Shown: in pieces, positions 51,146 to 64,000 of the stretch
Layout of the letters: each line of letters opens with the position of its first letter
Position numbering within the stretch: position 1 is the stretch's first letter
DNA from: Morella rubra
Lineage: Eukaryota > Streptophyta > Magnoliopsida > Fagales > Myricaceae
Direction: 5' to 3'
Assembly (NCBI GenBank): GCA_003952965.2
Contig: CM025856.1
Coordinates: forward strand, 16,085,545-16,149,544
Length of the DNA: 64,000 nt
Notes under the pieces: generated by a model
What the model saw: the letters and a program-made list of their open reading frames with translations, nothing else
Databases searched by the model: none
Told to the model about the DNA's origin: nothing
Translations under genes and position numbers: made by a program

Positions 51146-53735
51146 AGTCGGTACGGGAAAGCCCGAGGAGTTGCGGTGAGATCGGTTGAGAGGGTGAAGC
51201 TGATAAGGGAGAGTAGCAGTACTAGGAGGAGGAGAGTAATAGCTTTGAGTTTACGTGGATAGAAACCGAAACGCCAAACGAGCGTTATAGCCGTATGGAT
51301 CTGAGTCCACCAGATACAGAAACGGCCGGTGACCGAGTGGTACGGCTGACATGGCTGTTAGTTTGAACCCATGGGTCCACTCTCAAGTGCGGAATCATTT
51401 TTTGTTTTTTGTTTTTCTTATTATTCTAATATTAGACAAGTTATGCTCGCTAAAAAGACACAGCGGTAAGCGGCTTAGTGGCCTGGTTTTTTATTTATGT
51501 ACTTAGGAATATAAATTTTTTTTAATTTAATGTCTATTGGATAGTCTAGTATAAAAAGAGATGAACACAACACATGAGTCTCACAGTAAAAGATCTGTTG
51601 ATTGAATTGAATCAAGAGAATAATATTAAATGATGTAAGATCCATATACTGTACTTATATCTTTCTAAATTAAATGGTTCAATTTTAATAACAAATCGAA
51701 AATCAAATTCTATTCTTCGGCACGATCATCAAAATAAAAAAGATATAAAAGAAAAATATTATTTACTAATTGTTTAAAATTTTTGCAACATGGCTATATA
51801 AACAATTTTTTTTTTTCAAATAGTGTAGAAAAAAGAATAGAGTTAAACTTAACTGGAATTCTCGCAAATATGAAGGTGGGAGGTCATTTTGAAACTGCAA
51901 TGTGGTGAGGGGTAGGGTTCTTGAATTCGTTTCTTTTAAGCAATCCACTAATTGACAATCATCAACACATTTCCTTAAGATCTACTCCACGAGTTTTTAT
52001 TCGTTTGTTTTTTCTTTTGTCATGATGTTCAACCAAAGTTTGGAAAGGAGTAAGCATATATGCTTAGCCACATATTAGCATATTCTCACTAGAATAAGAA
52101 TCTTATTCGTTTTTTCTTTTTTATAAGTTCAAACCTTTTACGGACAGGCGGAATCAGCCCCACCCCGGTTGGCCTCTCCGCCTTTTGCAAATGGTTCAAT
52201 TTATTATTATTATAATCACACGTTAAAGCCAATTATAAAGGCTAACTAAAGATATCCGCAGCCGACACCTGCAAAAAGGGACAATTAAAGGCAAAAATTG
52301 CAAAATTTTATTTCTGAATATTGTGTACATGTAAGAACAAGACCAATTGAGAAGAGCACAACAGAAAATATCAAAAAAAAAAATCTATAACAATCTATTG
52401 TTATGATTTGTATTTTTTTTTAATGGACCATTAAACAATCTTTATAAACAGAAGAATCCGCTTGAAAAGACTTGCAGTTTCTCTATGGGTCTGCGATGAA
52501 GTTTATTAAGACGAGAGATGACTAGATGAATGATAGTATGATAATATAAATTGAGACAGAAATAAATTTTTGAAACTGTTGAGGATGAAGTCATTTTGCA
52601 ACATTTTCAGAAGATGCAGACTCGTAGGATTTAATTATTATCTCTTAATCTCAACAAATAATACAATAAGTGTATTTTAATATGTTTAATGTTTTTAGTC
52701 TTTACTTTTCGATATTATAACTCTAAGACATTTTTTGTATTAAGTAGTATTTTTTTTTTTATTATTTTTCTTAGGAGTTTATTCCTACGAATTCATTTGT
52801 GGTTCTGCTAGTGCAGTTTTACCCACTGTATTTTCTTGGCAGTTAGCATTACCCCCAACCATGATACCAGCCCGTCATCTCCTGCGAACCTCATAAAAAT
52901 TTGGTGAAATGAAGGAAAACCATATTGTATTTTTCAACCGATTGTGATCTAAAGATCGATGTGCATTTATTTTTGCTAGGATGAATATCTATGCCAAGAA
53001 GAACGTCTTTAGAGTGGAATTCAAAACGTGATTACTTCCATATTGGCTTTAAGAGGCTAAGAGTGATCCCAGAAGAAGGTAAAGTATTAATATCAAAATT
53101 CAACAAAATTTTAATTTATCTCAATTTTTACAACATTTTCAAAATCTTTACAAAAATTTGGTTTGTAAACATGCCTTGGAAGTTTAAGCAAGGCCATTTT
53201 CCTTTTGTGCCAATCCCTCTCAGCTACCAGCAGCTTTTGCCGCTTCTCTCCGTCAAACTGTTCCTCTAGCTTTCTGCCTGCTATGTGTCTGATTAGACCC
53301 TTAGAACATGCAATTGAAAGTATTTAAATCTCTTGAAATCAATGAAATCTATGAACAGTTAACCATTAAAAAAAAACAGAGAAGTTCTGAGCGCTCTGTC
53401 TAAAAGCTTGTCATACATAAAAAGTGTCTGTACTTAGTCACTTTCCAATACTACAACATGAAGTGCTACAAACACCACCAGAATCTTGTGAAAGAGTTTC
53501 ACGCAGGCGTGGGGCTCTTCTTATACAGCTGACTCTTCTTATATAGCTGACAACATGACTGCTGAAATGAACTATTTCCGAAAAGGTGCACTTTGCTGCA
53601 AACTCGAATATCTTTGGTATAATTATCAAAAGTACGGATGTTGTGGAGAATGCTAGCTTTTCTGGTACCTTATCAGTCGCTTGAACAGTGGAAAGCTCGA
53701 GTAGTAATTTTCCAGGCTATTATGCTCGAATCGAA
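51146..53735. other. Intergenic region between NdhM and USP
   Basis: The right-hand end of this stretch in USP terms (51146-51300) is the USP leader and promoter. The rest is AT-rich; 53095-53180 resembles the dispersed repeat at 6640-7140, and 53400-53735 should include the NdhM 3' untranslated region. No gene is supported. Confidence 0.5.
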
Positions 53736-54945
53736 TCACTGTACTTCTTGAGGTTGGCCACCATTGTTGTCATTAAATAGAATGCGTGGCTTCCCCATGC
53801 TGAAGTTGAGGACCTTTGCGTTCATGTTGTATTTGATCTCCCCATCATAGAGCAGCTTCCTGATATAGTGCTCTATGTCCGAACCAATTAGACGAAGCGT
53901 GTATTCTGTCAGAGGGGCACCCTGAATGCCCGTGAAACGTTAACAAGGCAAAACAGGGGTTCACAAAACTTCAAAAGGAACCAAAAAGTGGAAAACCCCT
54001 CTGTCCAAAGCTGCAAAAATTAACTTCTGCCTAGAAAGAGACCAATGTCCGGCTATGCTACTGGCAGCTTGAGCAAATATGTTATCCACATTTGTCAGCT
54101 GTCATAGTCTGTGTTCGATTTTCCCCATCTCCTTGGAAACAATGGGTCATTTGCCCTGCTCATCTGGAGGAGTAGGGAATAAAACTCCTTTTATTTCAGC
54201 TAATCCACCGACATCTTATCTTTTCAGCTCTTTCTCGTTTTGGCAATAAATTTTCTCAACACTAGTCCCCATGAATTCTATTAAGAATTTGCTCAAAATT
54301 TCCCACAAGTTTTTTCTAACTGAGGATTTTGCCTGCTTATGAAGTTAGAAATAACTGTTATTGGAAATAAGACGCAGGCAAATGTAAGTCTGGCTAGAAG
54401 ACTCTAGGCAGTGGTCACAGTTGAAACTCTACACCAGAAGACAAGATAGTAACAAAGAGATTGATGACTTCTTATAGTGTTTCGGATATAGTTACCTCAT
54501 AGTGATCCACGAGCTCCTGGAAGTAAGAGAAAACCTTATTGCAGGTCTCAGGAGTCCAGACGAATTCATCTGTGGGATCAAGAAGAAGTGTAAGCTTGTC
54601 CATCTGCGTTTGATCAAACTCCCAGGTTTCAGGATCAATATAAGCTGCGTGAATTCTAACATGCCGCGTGCAACTGCTGAGCCACTGCCCTCCATATTCT
54701 CTGCTCATATTCTTGCTCTTTACGTTCACTTGTGGTTCCACTGGCCTTGGTTGCGTTCCTTGTTGCTTCGTTTTCTGCTGCTTCTGCCCTTGTTCCTGTA
54801 CCTGCATTTCTTGTGGTTCTTCTACTTCAGCTTGCTGCTGAGCTGAAACGGAGAATGCCCTTCTCTTGCTTAGTTCCCTCTTCCCCCCACTCCAAACCGA
54901 CATGGAGAATTTTGTGCAAGCCATGTAAGAGGAAACTGCTGCCAT
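53736..54945 (-). CDS. ndhM: Chloroplast NDH complex subunit NdhM
   Basis: NdhM is a nuclear-encoded subunit of the ferredoxin-dependent chloroplast NDH complex, which drives cyclic electron flow around photosystem I at the thylakoid. Two exons, 54496-54945 and 53736-53921, join in phase 0 to 211 residues. Residues 1-35 form a Ser/Arg-rich transit peptide, followed by a Gln/Glu-rich low-complexity linker (about 36-75). The conserved domain starts at MSREYGGQWLSS and includes HVRIHAAYIDPETWEFDQTQ, KLTLLLDPTDEFVWTPETC, YFQELVDHYEGAPLTEYTLR and YNMNAKVLNFSMGKPR, all matching Arabidopsis NdhM (At4g37925). The gene is intact. Its 5' end faces the 3' end of the C3H7-type gene. Confidence 0.95.
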
Positions 54946-55786
54946 GACTGCGTGCTGGATAATAGGCTCTGGTGTACAAATTTTTCTACCTTTTCTTGAT
55001 TAGTGTTCCCGGTTATTGCTTTCCAGTACCCAAATTTTGATAAATCATTTCTGTGCCCATAGGTTTAGATCCATTTATTTCGAGGATAAGATATCTTGTT
55101 TTTATTGGAGTGGTGAGTATATTTGTGGTCAAGATACAAAGAAAAATTGGCTGACATCATGAGGATCGCTCCAGTGTGCCCTGTCCGGTTTGTGTCCATT
55201 ATTGTGCCCTTGAATTTTGTACAATGAAGATGCAGATACATTTAAATACATCTGGAACGGTAACTTTCCCTATAGCAATCCCTTGAACCCGGCCTATTAG
55301 CACCCACTGAAAGAGCCTGTGCCTTGTAACTCATCAGCGGTCAGTACGGGTGCCACAGACTGCCCCGAACTGCCGACCAAAAGGGGAGGGAGAGATGTAA
55401 GTGTTAATCGAAGTTCAGATAATTGCCGAGTGGTTGTGGAGAACTGCTGTTGTCAGCGTAGCAAAGAAGCAATTACAGAAGAATGGACAATTGAGGTTGG
55501 AATTATGACAATCATGGAATAGGAAACATTATGATTTCTAATGCACAATTCCTTTTGAGAATAAAATGCTCGTGTAACTGTACAAACAAAGTAAATGCCC
55601 TAGCAGCATCCTACAAAAAAAAAAATGCCCTAGCAGCATACAAATTGTTTCTGCATTTGCAGAGAAAGATAAACCATATGAAGAGTAAGCACAAAAGACC
55701 AAAAAAAAAAAAAGGGGCTTTCTTCTGATTTACAACATTACGCTGTATTCCCCCACGACATGCCTGGTATGCTTTCACTTTGGCTG
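54946..55786. other. Short intergenic region between C3H7 and NdhM
   Basis: It holds the NdhM promoter and leader and the 3' flank of the zinc-finger gene. A small direct repeat with ATGCCCTAGCAGCAT occurs at 55595-55640. No gene is seen. Confidence 0.5.
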
Positions 55787-58700
55787 TCAACTTTTGGAGA
55801 CAATTAAGTTGTCAGGCTCGTTATACATTATACGAACTGGTTTTATTAGCTCAAAAAGATCCTCTAGTTGCACCTCTGCTGAATCACTGTCACAAAATGT
55901 TTGCTCGCTTTTGGGATCATTACAGTCACCAACTTCTTCATTGCTTTCAGCAACGCTGATGTACTCAGAAAATTTTCCTTGCAAGATGTCGTCATGCTTC
56001 TGCATGAAGTGTTTTTCATGAACAGCTGTTCCGGGCTCAGAAACCTTGATATTCATAAAACCGAAGTAACGCCCTCTAGTATTCTTCTGTGTTCCCAATC
56101 GCTTCTTTCTTTTTCCCTTACTTCGGTTTTTTGGGTGATGAAGCTTGCATTTGGACCCTTGAGGACAGGATCCTGTTGCTTCAAAAATGGGGCACACATA
56201 GCTGTGCTTCTTCCGACACTGTGAGAGCAGAGATATTCCATTTCACTTATTCTAAAGTTAGTGCGGGGTGGTGTGAACATGGAGAGAGAGAGAGAGAGAG
56301 AGAGACACAAGCACTAACAGAAATCCAAAACTTGAAAGAATAGTTGGCACATGACAGAGGGAGTATGAAGCATTATGCAGCAGGCCAGAAAAAAACATCA
56401 AAAGAAAGGTTCCGCTGATGACTCGGTCATGTTGGAAGGAAACTTTGAGCAAGTTGATCATGAAAAGTATATGCTCATCCCTAAGAGGTCAATCCCTTGA
56501 GTCAAATTTGACTAGATATAGAATGAAAATCAGCACAAATCTACCCTAAGCCGTTATATGGAAGAGATCTATAACCATATCGTTGGCAGGAATTAAAGAT
56601 ATCGGTAAGAAGGTTGTAATGCGTTATGACTAACTGAATGTCCATAATCCCTTCTAAAGAAAATAAGAAAGAGAACCAATTTCCGCATATATAGGTACCG
56701 TTTGTTTTCCCAATATTTTGGGCATGAAAATTTCCAGCAAAACAAACACACTCCAAAATTTTGAACTTTTACACATACACACTTCACCTTTCACAAACCC
56801 AATAAATTCAATAAGTAAAGGAGTGTTTGTTTAATATTTTGGGGCATCAAAATTTCCAACAAAAAACAACTCTAAAATTTTTAACTTTTACACATACACA
56901 CTTATTTTTCACAAACCCCAATAAATCTCAATAAAGTAAGATTCCCAAAATTTCGGACATTCTCCAAATTTTGGCAACAAACACCCCCTAAAGATTCCCA
57001 AAATTTCAGGAATATTCTCCAAAATTTTGGCAAACAAACACCCCATAGTGTATCATATTGACACTAACCAAAACATCAATATAACAAAAACAATAAAGGG
57101 TTGCATCACAAAATGATACCTCATTACCATCCGCACAATAGCCCCTTAGAAATCCTTCACAAGTGGAGCCTTTGGATTCACATTCACATGTCTGTAAGGA
57201 CAATTTCTGTTGTTGCATAAACCTGTCAGGACATCTGTCAGAATTCTGCAAGCCTTTTACTGCTTCGAACAAAAGCACAAATTGAAAAAAAAAAAAAAAC
57301 CACTTGCAAAAAGTAAGAACAATCGGGCATTCTTTCAGGAATGACCTGCATGAGAAATACATCAAGATATATTGTCAGCACGCAATTATAGAAATATTGT
57401 GCAGACCACATCAAGTTCATTTGACTGAATGCGTGATTAGACCTTATGAGTCAATTTGCAGTTAGGATTGGAACATAAACCATTCAGAAACTTTGTACAG
57501 ACAGCAATCTTGGAAGGATCATGGATATAGGGACATTTCCCATCATCTTTATTGCATTTCCCGAATCTAGTAAAGAACTGACAGTACGTCCGTTTTCTAG
57601 CCAACCTAAGTCTGGCAGTATGCAAACTCCATCTAACTTTCTCACTTGCCAAAATGCGACTTCGTTTCTTTGGATCCCTAATAAGCTGGTTACCATTGCC
57701 AATCCGGACATATCTGCCAACATTGGAACAATTATAGTAATCAATAGTGTATTCAGATAAGCGACAAACTAAAATTCACCTTTTCTTTTCTCTTTTGTGG
57801 CTACTGACATTCATTATGAATATTCATGTTTCTTTATCTTTTTGTTGAGCATGAACATCCACATTTACTTGCATTAACTGCAGTAATCTATCAGTTTAAG
57901 GCACACAAACGGCTACATACTCATCATTGCCGATCACTAATCTCCTTGGGATGTAAGATTTCTTGACATCCTTTCCTGATTGAGGAGCAGTAGAGCATGT
58001 TGAATCATCATCTACATGAAACATCAGTGAAAAACTGGTCAGGGCAATGTAGCGACTAGAACATGACAACTTGCTATGAAAGAAATAACCTGAAAATTGT
58101 ACATCATGATTACAAAGAGGGAAAAAAATAGACAGACAAGAAGAGAGATAGATAACTAAAACAACGTTATTAAGCACCAAAAAAAGGAACACTAGGCCAC
58201 CTGATATCCTCAGAAGGGTCCGCTTTGTAGAATCCATCTTGTAACGAAAGGAACCAATGCGAAAGACACGTTCTCCTACAAAATAGAGGGTCGCATGAAA
58301 TGTGACTTTATTAACCTCAAAATAAATCTTATTGAAGGGTCCATCTAAATAAAACATTGATCATTTCAATACAACAGATATCACAGATTCCCAGAATTGT
58401 GAATGATCTGCACGCCAAGATTAGTTAATGGCCCAATATGGGTCAAAACTCTACACTATGTGAGGACTCACGAGAAGAATGATTTCTATTCTTTCTCTGA
58501 GAACTACTGCTTGCAGCACCATTCTGTTCTCTTTTCTCCCTTTCAACTGCAGCAACTGCTCGTGTAGCTTCCTATAGAAAAAAAAAAAAAAACTTGAGAG
58601 AACAGTAAGAATGGTCTTTCACTCAAAATCAATGATGATCAACCAAAGAGACATTAAAGGGACAAATGATTGTCTGCATGGATGGCAGTAGACTAACCTC

Positions 58701-61700
58701 ATTAACTTTCTTTGAGTTCTTCTCAATGGATTTTGACCATTTAAGACTAGACCCACCAACACTGAAAACCTTGTATTTTCGAAGTGAAAATCCATTGACC
58801 GACCTTGTATAAACAGTGTCCCTTTTTCTTGACAGCAGCAATTTCCTAATGAAAGAAGACTTGTGTATTTGCTTAGGCAAACATAAAGAGGCTTGATAAA
58901 AGACTGAAACTAGCTACAACTATTTACCAACTTAAAAGCAAACAAACAACAGTACCCCATGCCAATGTACCTGATCATGGGCAAGGAACTATTATTGGAA
59001 ATGGAATTTGGATTCTGCATGAAACTTTTCCAGTAAGTTCTTTTCCATGGAAACAGGTAAGGCAAGACCTTCTGATGATGCAAAGAATCAAGATTGTTTT
59101 TTGAGGACTGCACACCACGTAGTGTCCACACCAAAGAGGACTTTATAGGTTTACGTGTCTTTGCTGTAACTGCAAATAAAAAGCAAACTTAAGCTTTTTC
59201 TGTAACTGCCAATCATGGAAAAAAAAAACTAATCTATGTTACTGGACCAATATTTCCAAATCCTCCCATTGGTAGCAAGTTAAAAATTTAAAATGCTTAG
59301 GACTGGTAGCCATGACTGACATTTAGCGAACTTACTAGATAACACAACCTACAAACTACAGCTTTGAAAAACAGCTTTACCAGAAGAAGAAGCTAAGATA
59401 TTATGTTTATAGTTATAAACATAGTTCACTCATCAAATTGGCAATGGTGGCTGTTCCTTATCCTGCACCAAATGTTTTCTTGGATGCAATTACGATGATG
59501 AATTTCATCAAATGCATTGCTCAGAACTTCCTTAAGAGTGCACTGATTATCTGGAATTCAAAGTAAATTGCAAGAGATGGCTAGTAACAATCAAAATTCT
59601 AGCTGCTGGCATCACATAACCAAGAATAGGAAAAAGAAATAGTATTTTTAAGTAGTGCTTACAAGCTGCTGGATACAATTACCAAGCCATAACTAGGACA
59701 ATATGGAAGAACAAAATAATTTAATTCAATGTTTAACAGTTTACCATGCATCAGAATATATGAATGAACAAAGCTACACCATGCTTCACTCAGAAACTAC
59801 ACTTCAGATTTTTCATGTGATAATTGTCCAGCATGAAAAACATTAACACGGAGAATGAACCATTCACTACCAATGTTTAACTTTAGAATACACGTCCCTG
59901 CATCCATGTATACAAACTAACTGATTGCATCAGAAGAAACCTATTTATGAGAAGGAAAAAAAACAAAGACATCGGATGAATGAGTTCTTCACACATACCC
60001 TTATGCAATTGCCTCTTACCAAACTTTCGGCAGGGAACAACCTTAGGAGCCTGTTGCCCCTCTGAGTTTGAAAGGTCATCATGCACAGTAACTGACTGCA
60101 TGATCTGATTTTCCAAGGAAGCCCTGATAAGCTGATTTTTGCTCCTCTTGTAGTAGGCATCAGAGTTTGCTTTGCTCTTATTGCCACCATGTAGAGACAG
60201 ATCACACGGGTCTGAAGTGGCCACCAGCTGATTTGATTTGCGCTTCACATATACTATCCTCTTGGAGGCCACATTCCCATCAGTTAGTTCAGTCTGACTT
60301 TCCAAATTGCTAGATGTACCAGTTAGATTTTCAGAAATTTCTGTTATCTTCAGAGAATCTTGAGCAATCTTCATCACATTGTTAGCACTTGGAAATTTCA
60401 TAGGATCTGATGAAGTTTCACAGCAACCACTAAAATGATGCTCTGCCAATGAGGAAGATAAGTTATCCCCTGAAGAGGCAGCATTTTGGGTAGATAATTT
60501 GGTGCCACTGGATAGGGGGGGTGTCCTGGGCCTCTCAAAAGGAGTATAAATTCCCGTTCTTAAAAGGTTCTGTGGATCAGTAAAATCAACCTTACTGTCA
60601 GATCCTAAGCTCTTCCTCGATTCTTCTATGCCTGAAGACTTGGCCCGGAACACAGATGAACTCAAAGCATGAGAATCCTGGTGTTGAGCAGTAACTGGAG
60701 AAGCTTTTCTTACAAGACTGTTGCCTTTACGAATGTAAGAAGTATATTGAGATTTCGCATTATTTTCCACCAATTGCCTTTTGGGAGGTACGGCATTTGA
60801 GAAAGGCTTATTTTCCGGCCGAGGAGGAATGGAATGATTACTACTTCGATGCCAAGTTCGGGGCTTTACCATACGGGTAGAAGAGGCTGTCCTCTTTGAA
60901 TTGGTCGAAAGAAAAGATGGGTGACCCAGAAAAGTCCTAGGAAGGGAATGACCAAGCTGTGTCTTGCTTCCCACTAATTCTGCACTCATGAGATTCAGAC
61001 TGTGGGCAGTGATTTTGGAATCTTGTGACAGCAACGGTATTGTCTTCCCCCGGATTGAGTGGTCCATTTCAGTTCCAGCATCTGACTGGGTGGATCGTGG
61101 AAATGACGTATGTGCAGGTCCATAGGAACCACCTTCAATAACAGACTTCTGATCTAGCTTTGGGAAAACCCCACTAACTTTCTCACTGGAAATTTGGCTG
61201 GGTGATGCTTTGCAATCTAACATGTCGATGCTCGGGACTTTGGACAAGGTTTCAGGATACCTCGGCCCTGGCAATGTTCTAGACACAGACTCCATAACTT
61301 CATCATGGCTGCTAGAAGAAGAAACTCCAGCGCCATCATCAGATAAAGACGGATAGCTTGACACGGAAGGCAAATCATCCTTCAGGAGAAGAAGACCAGC
61401 TTCCACATCAGTATGGGAAAATCTTTGATCTAAGTCTGGGGAGTGAGGTTCTGAAGTGATTTGACGCTGAGCCTCAACATGAATTAGAATTTGATCTTCT
61501 GCAGCACGTGCATCCATTTTTACTCCAACGTTAGTTTCAACATCCATAATGCTATTTTGATTTACATTAATGAGTGTAAGTGGAGTAATAATTTCTTTCT
61601 GCTCAATTCCAAACCCTGCTTGACAAGGGGACCGTGCATTTGGATCCTCAGCATTTGAACAAGATTCAACACCTACATGCAGAAGGTTCAAACCATCATC

Positions 61701-64000
61701 TGTCGAAACACCCCTAATTGCACCCACAGCCACTCTCAAAGTATTTTCCAGCAACATAGTGGTCCCAGCAAAAGACATCAAACCAGTAGTACACACATTA
61801 TTTATGCTAGGCATTGCAACTTCCACTTCTTGTGTTAGATCATCAGTGTTAGTTATGGACACTTCTTCTGCACAAGATGTGACGGTCCCCATGGGTCTGT
61901 CATTGGTCTCAGATACAGTTGACCCAGGCAACGCTGATTCAGAGGCAGAAGCCTCTCTCTTTTTTTTATATCTTGGGGAAGTGCCATCCAGATGACCATG
62001 AACATCATTTTTGCAAGTAAACCGAGACTCAGAACCTGAACCATTTGTATGCAGCACACTGATAACATCCGTACCAAGTAGCAAGCCAACATTCAAACTT
62101 CCGACACTTGAAACTGCAACCTCTGCAGGACTTGAACTCGTAGGAGATGAACATAAATTTGTATCCACAGGGTCTGCGGTGACAACAATGTCCTTTACAG
62201 GCCCTACATGTATGATGGTTGAATCAGAGAAATCTACCTGAGTGCTTATTTTTCTCCTCTTCTTAATCCCATGTGTTTTACCCTCACTAGCTTTGACTGA
62301 AACCACGCCATTTGGAGAACTTTCCATTGCATGATTCTCAAGTGATCTAGTGGCCCCACCTGCAGATAGGTGCTCATCAGTCTTATGTATGATTCCACTG
62401 CAGAAAACTGTATTCTTGTCTCCTAGACTAGGACAATCATGGTCAGAATCCCATGTCGTATCTCTGCCATGATTGGAGCATTCTGCATAAGCAAGGCCCT
62501 GGCCTTTTCCAGTTCCCTCTGAACTTGACAAACCACAAATTGCACTGCTTCCTACCAGTGCCTGTCGAATTCCTTCCACCATGCTATTCTCTAGTGATGT
62601 GGTAAACTGATTTGTGCAAGGCTGTTTTCCGATCACATCAATGATGGCCTCATCACAAACTGCAATATTCTCTTGTGACTTTACTATACCGTATTCAAAA
62701 ACCAAGCTGTTATCTGTACCATGGGTTAACCTAGATGTGTTACTAATATCCTCATGAATTTTGGTTTTCTCTGAACTTAACATGCCATAATTAACATTAT
62801 CTTCACCAAATTCCTTTTCTGGAACACAAAACTGCTTGCTGACATCTTCCACCCTACCAATTTCAGAAATAGTATCTTTATTTTGTGGTTTACTCAAACC
62901 GTTGTCAGAATTTGAGATGGTATGCAAGCCATTACCATTATTATCTGCATTTACAGAACTCTCATCAATCTTATCTTCTTCAAGACTGGAAGAACCCAAA
63001 GGAGAAGTTGAGGTGTTCCAATTTCTGTTGACCTTTGGTACACATATCCTACCAGAATCATCTTCAATTCTACGATCACGTGATACTACAGTCAAAAAAG
63101 ACCTATCCCCCTTGTCATTTCCAGGCAACTCATTTAACTTATCTGTAAAAGGCTGCAAAACAACATTGTGCCTTGACACCATACCATCAGAAGTGATTAT
63201 CTGTTCCAAAGGTGTTACAAGTTTATCAGACTCAAATGCAGCAGTTGGAATTTGAGCCAAGCTATCTGCTTTCACAGGTTTATCACACTTTTTTGCTTTC
63301 TGTGAACTTGACAAACGAGATTGAGGGTTTATGACTTTCTTCACTACTTTCTTCACAATCTTCTTCTTCTTTACAACTTTGGAAGCAGTTTTTTTACCAG
63401 AACCAATGTCAGTATGATCTTTCTCTGAAACTGTACCCATAGAAGACCTTTCCACTTTGCTCTTGCCTTGTGACATACCGGCCCCACTGGAACAAGGCTG
63501 TGAACTACCATCACAAACACCCCTAAAATCAGAACGCTTTGCTTTCTCTTCGAACTGTTTGGAGTCCTTTTCAGAGGTAGATGGCTTCTTAGCAACACAT
63601 TTAGAGCTTCCCATTTTTACAGAACCCTGATTGAGTTTACCCAGTCGAGAATTTGAACAATCCCCGTCACAAAATTTCCTAATTTTCTCATTCCCAGGAG
63701 TCCAATCTGTGTCAGAAACAACCACTGAGCTAGAGGGTGCCACAATAGCCTTGGCCACCAGTGAGTTAGATTTAAAAGATACATCGAGCTCTACAGGGCT
63801 TCCTTTTCTCCGCTGTACATCTTCTTCCATCATGTAGTCTGAATACATATATTGATCTTTACCTCTAAAGGAACTAGAGTTGGACTTATCAAAATAACCA
63901 GAATAATGTAACTGTTCACTTTCTCTATTCCTGTGACTAGGTTTAGCCATCTGAATTCTCAAAAAAGCACTCTTCTTCTGTATTTGTTTCCTTGGAGTAC
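55787..64000 (-). CDS. C3H7: CCCH zinc-finger protein, C3H7/ZC3H3 type (5' end outside the window)
   Basis: Exons on the minus strand: from the right edge to 59999 (one very large exon), then 58971-59163, 58698-58845, 58472-58571, 58201-58275, 57921-58011, 57443-57713, 57304-57345, 57120-57222, 55787-56218. The large exon encodes over 1,300 residues of Ser/Asp-rich, low-complexity sequence with a Lys-rich patch (KKKKIVKKVVKKV). It is open through the right edge (SAFLRIQMAKPSHRN), so the start is not here. The C-terminal part holds five CCCH fingers, for example CTKFLNGLCSNPNCKLTH and CPIFEATGSCPQGSKCKLHH, followed by a basic run and an acidic tail. Five such fingers are typical of the ZC3H3 group, linked to mRNA 3'-end processing and export; Arabidopsis C3H7 is At1g21570. 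Around finger 3 the frame needs two extra bases (see findings). Confidence 0.87.
56282..56306. repeat. (GA)n microsatellite in the last C3H7 intron
   Basis: An uninterrupted GA run, 64 bp upstream (minus strand) of the acceptor of the last exon. On the transcript it is a CU run and may serve as part of a long pyrimidine tract. Confidence 0.85.
56694..57044. mobile_element. Nested or tandem MITE copies in the last C3H7 intron
   Basis: The block begins GGTACCGTTTGTTTTCCC and ends GGCAAACAAACACCCC, an imperfect terminal inverted repeat. Inside, ACTTTTACACATACACACTT occurs twice (about 56764 and 56883) and CCCAAAATTTC/CTCCAAA phrases recur, so at least two copies of a roughly 180 bp unit are stacked. 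The unit matches 21902-22084 in the other orientation. Confidence 0.7.

Noticed and set aside
51324..51380. tRNA-like stretch (GACCGAGTGGTACGG ... AGTTTGAACCC)
   Set aside because: It has A-box and B-box-like words, but the spacing is too short and no acceptor or anticodon stem closes. At most it is a tRNA-derived relic.
54502..54947. Plus-strand readings opposite NdhM exon 1
   Set aside because: They arise from the Gln/Glu-rich linker read on the opposite strand (Leu/Ser-rich) and overlap a firmly identified gene.
61759..63837. Open plus-strand readings of 68-139 codons opposite the large zinc-finger exon
   Set aside because: They are antisense shadows of a Ser-rich coding exon and show no independent motif or splice context.
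63960..63962. Start codon of the zinc-finger protein at the right edge
   Set aside because: The codon there is TTG, and the frame stays open to the window end with protein-like sequence, so the true start lies outside.

Overview
This is nuclear DNA of a flowering plant, most likely a woody dicot or a magnoliid; I cannot name the species. Reasons: GT-AG introns throughout (about 65 plant exons can be spliced by eye), an intronless plastid/mitochondrial mTERF gene, the nuclear-encoded chloroplast protein NdhM, auxin-binding protein 1, AT-rich intergenic DNA, and several miniature transposons. Nothing prokaryotic, viral or CRISPR-like is present.

Layout. 1-5,824: the 5' six coding exons of a PIEZO mechanosensitive channel gene (minus strand), leaving the window on the left. 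5.8-8.5 kb: a divergent intergenic region. 8,516-10,016: RPH1 (plus). 10.0-17.2 kb: a mosaic of duplicated pieces that contains an intact RRP4 exosome gene (minus, 11,987-15,494) and an orphan last exon of ABP1. 19,276-20,850: mTERF4/BSM/RUG2-type gene (minus). 23,607-26,410: complete ABP1 (plus). 26,266-30,799: a second copy of the ABP1-last-exon/RRP4 segment in which RRP4 is broken. 31.2-35.6 kb: two transposon-like elements, one carrying the first coding exon of an IQD gene. 37,134-37,607: CML44-like calmodulin-like protein (minus). 38,880-51,145: 17-exon UDP-sugar pyrophosphorylase gene (minus), with frame breaks in exons 4, 7 and 8. 53,736-54,945: NdhM (minus). 55,787 to the right edge: large CCCH zinc-finger protein of the C3H7/ZC3H3 type (minus), its 5' end outside the window.

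Gene order recalls three Arabidopsis neighbourhoods as I remember them: PIEZO-RPH1 (At2g48060/70), ABP1-mTERF4 (At4g02980/90) and CML44-C3H7 (At1g21550/70). The genes do not form one pathway; they are unlinked housekeeping and organelle functions. The notable structure is the duplication history around RRP4 and ABP1: two 4.5-4.6 kb copies lie 15.4 kb apart, the intact RRP4 is in one copy and the intact ABP1 end is in the other. Several apparent frameshifts (USP, the second RRP4, C3H7) and a deletion-only copy of RPH1 exon 1 could be real decay or assembly error, and this is the main caution for anyone using the window.
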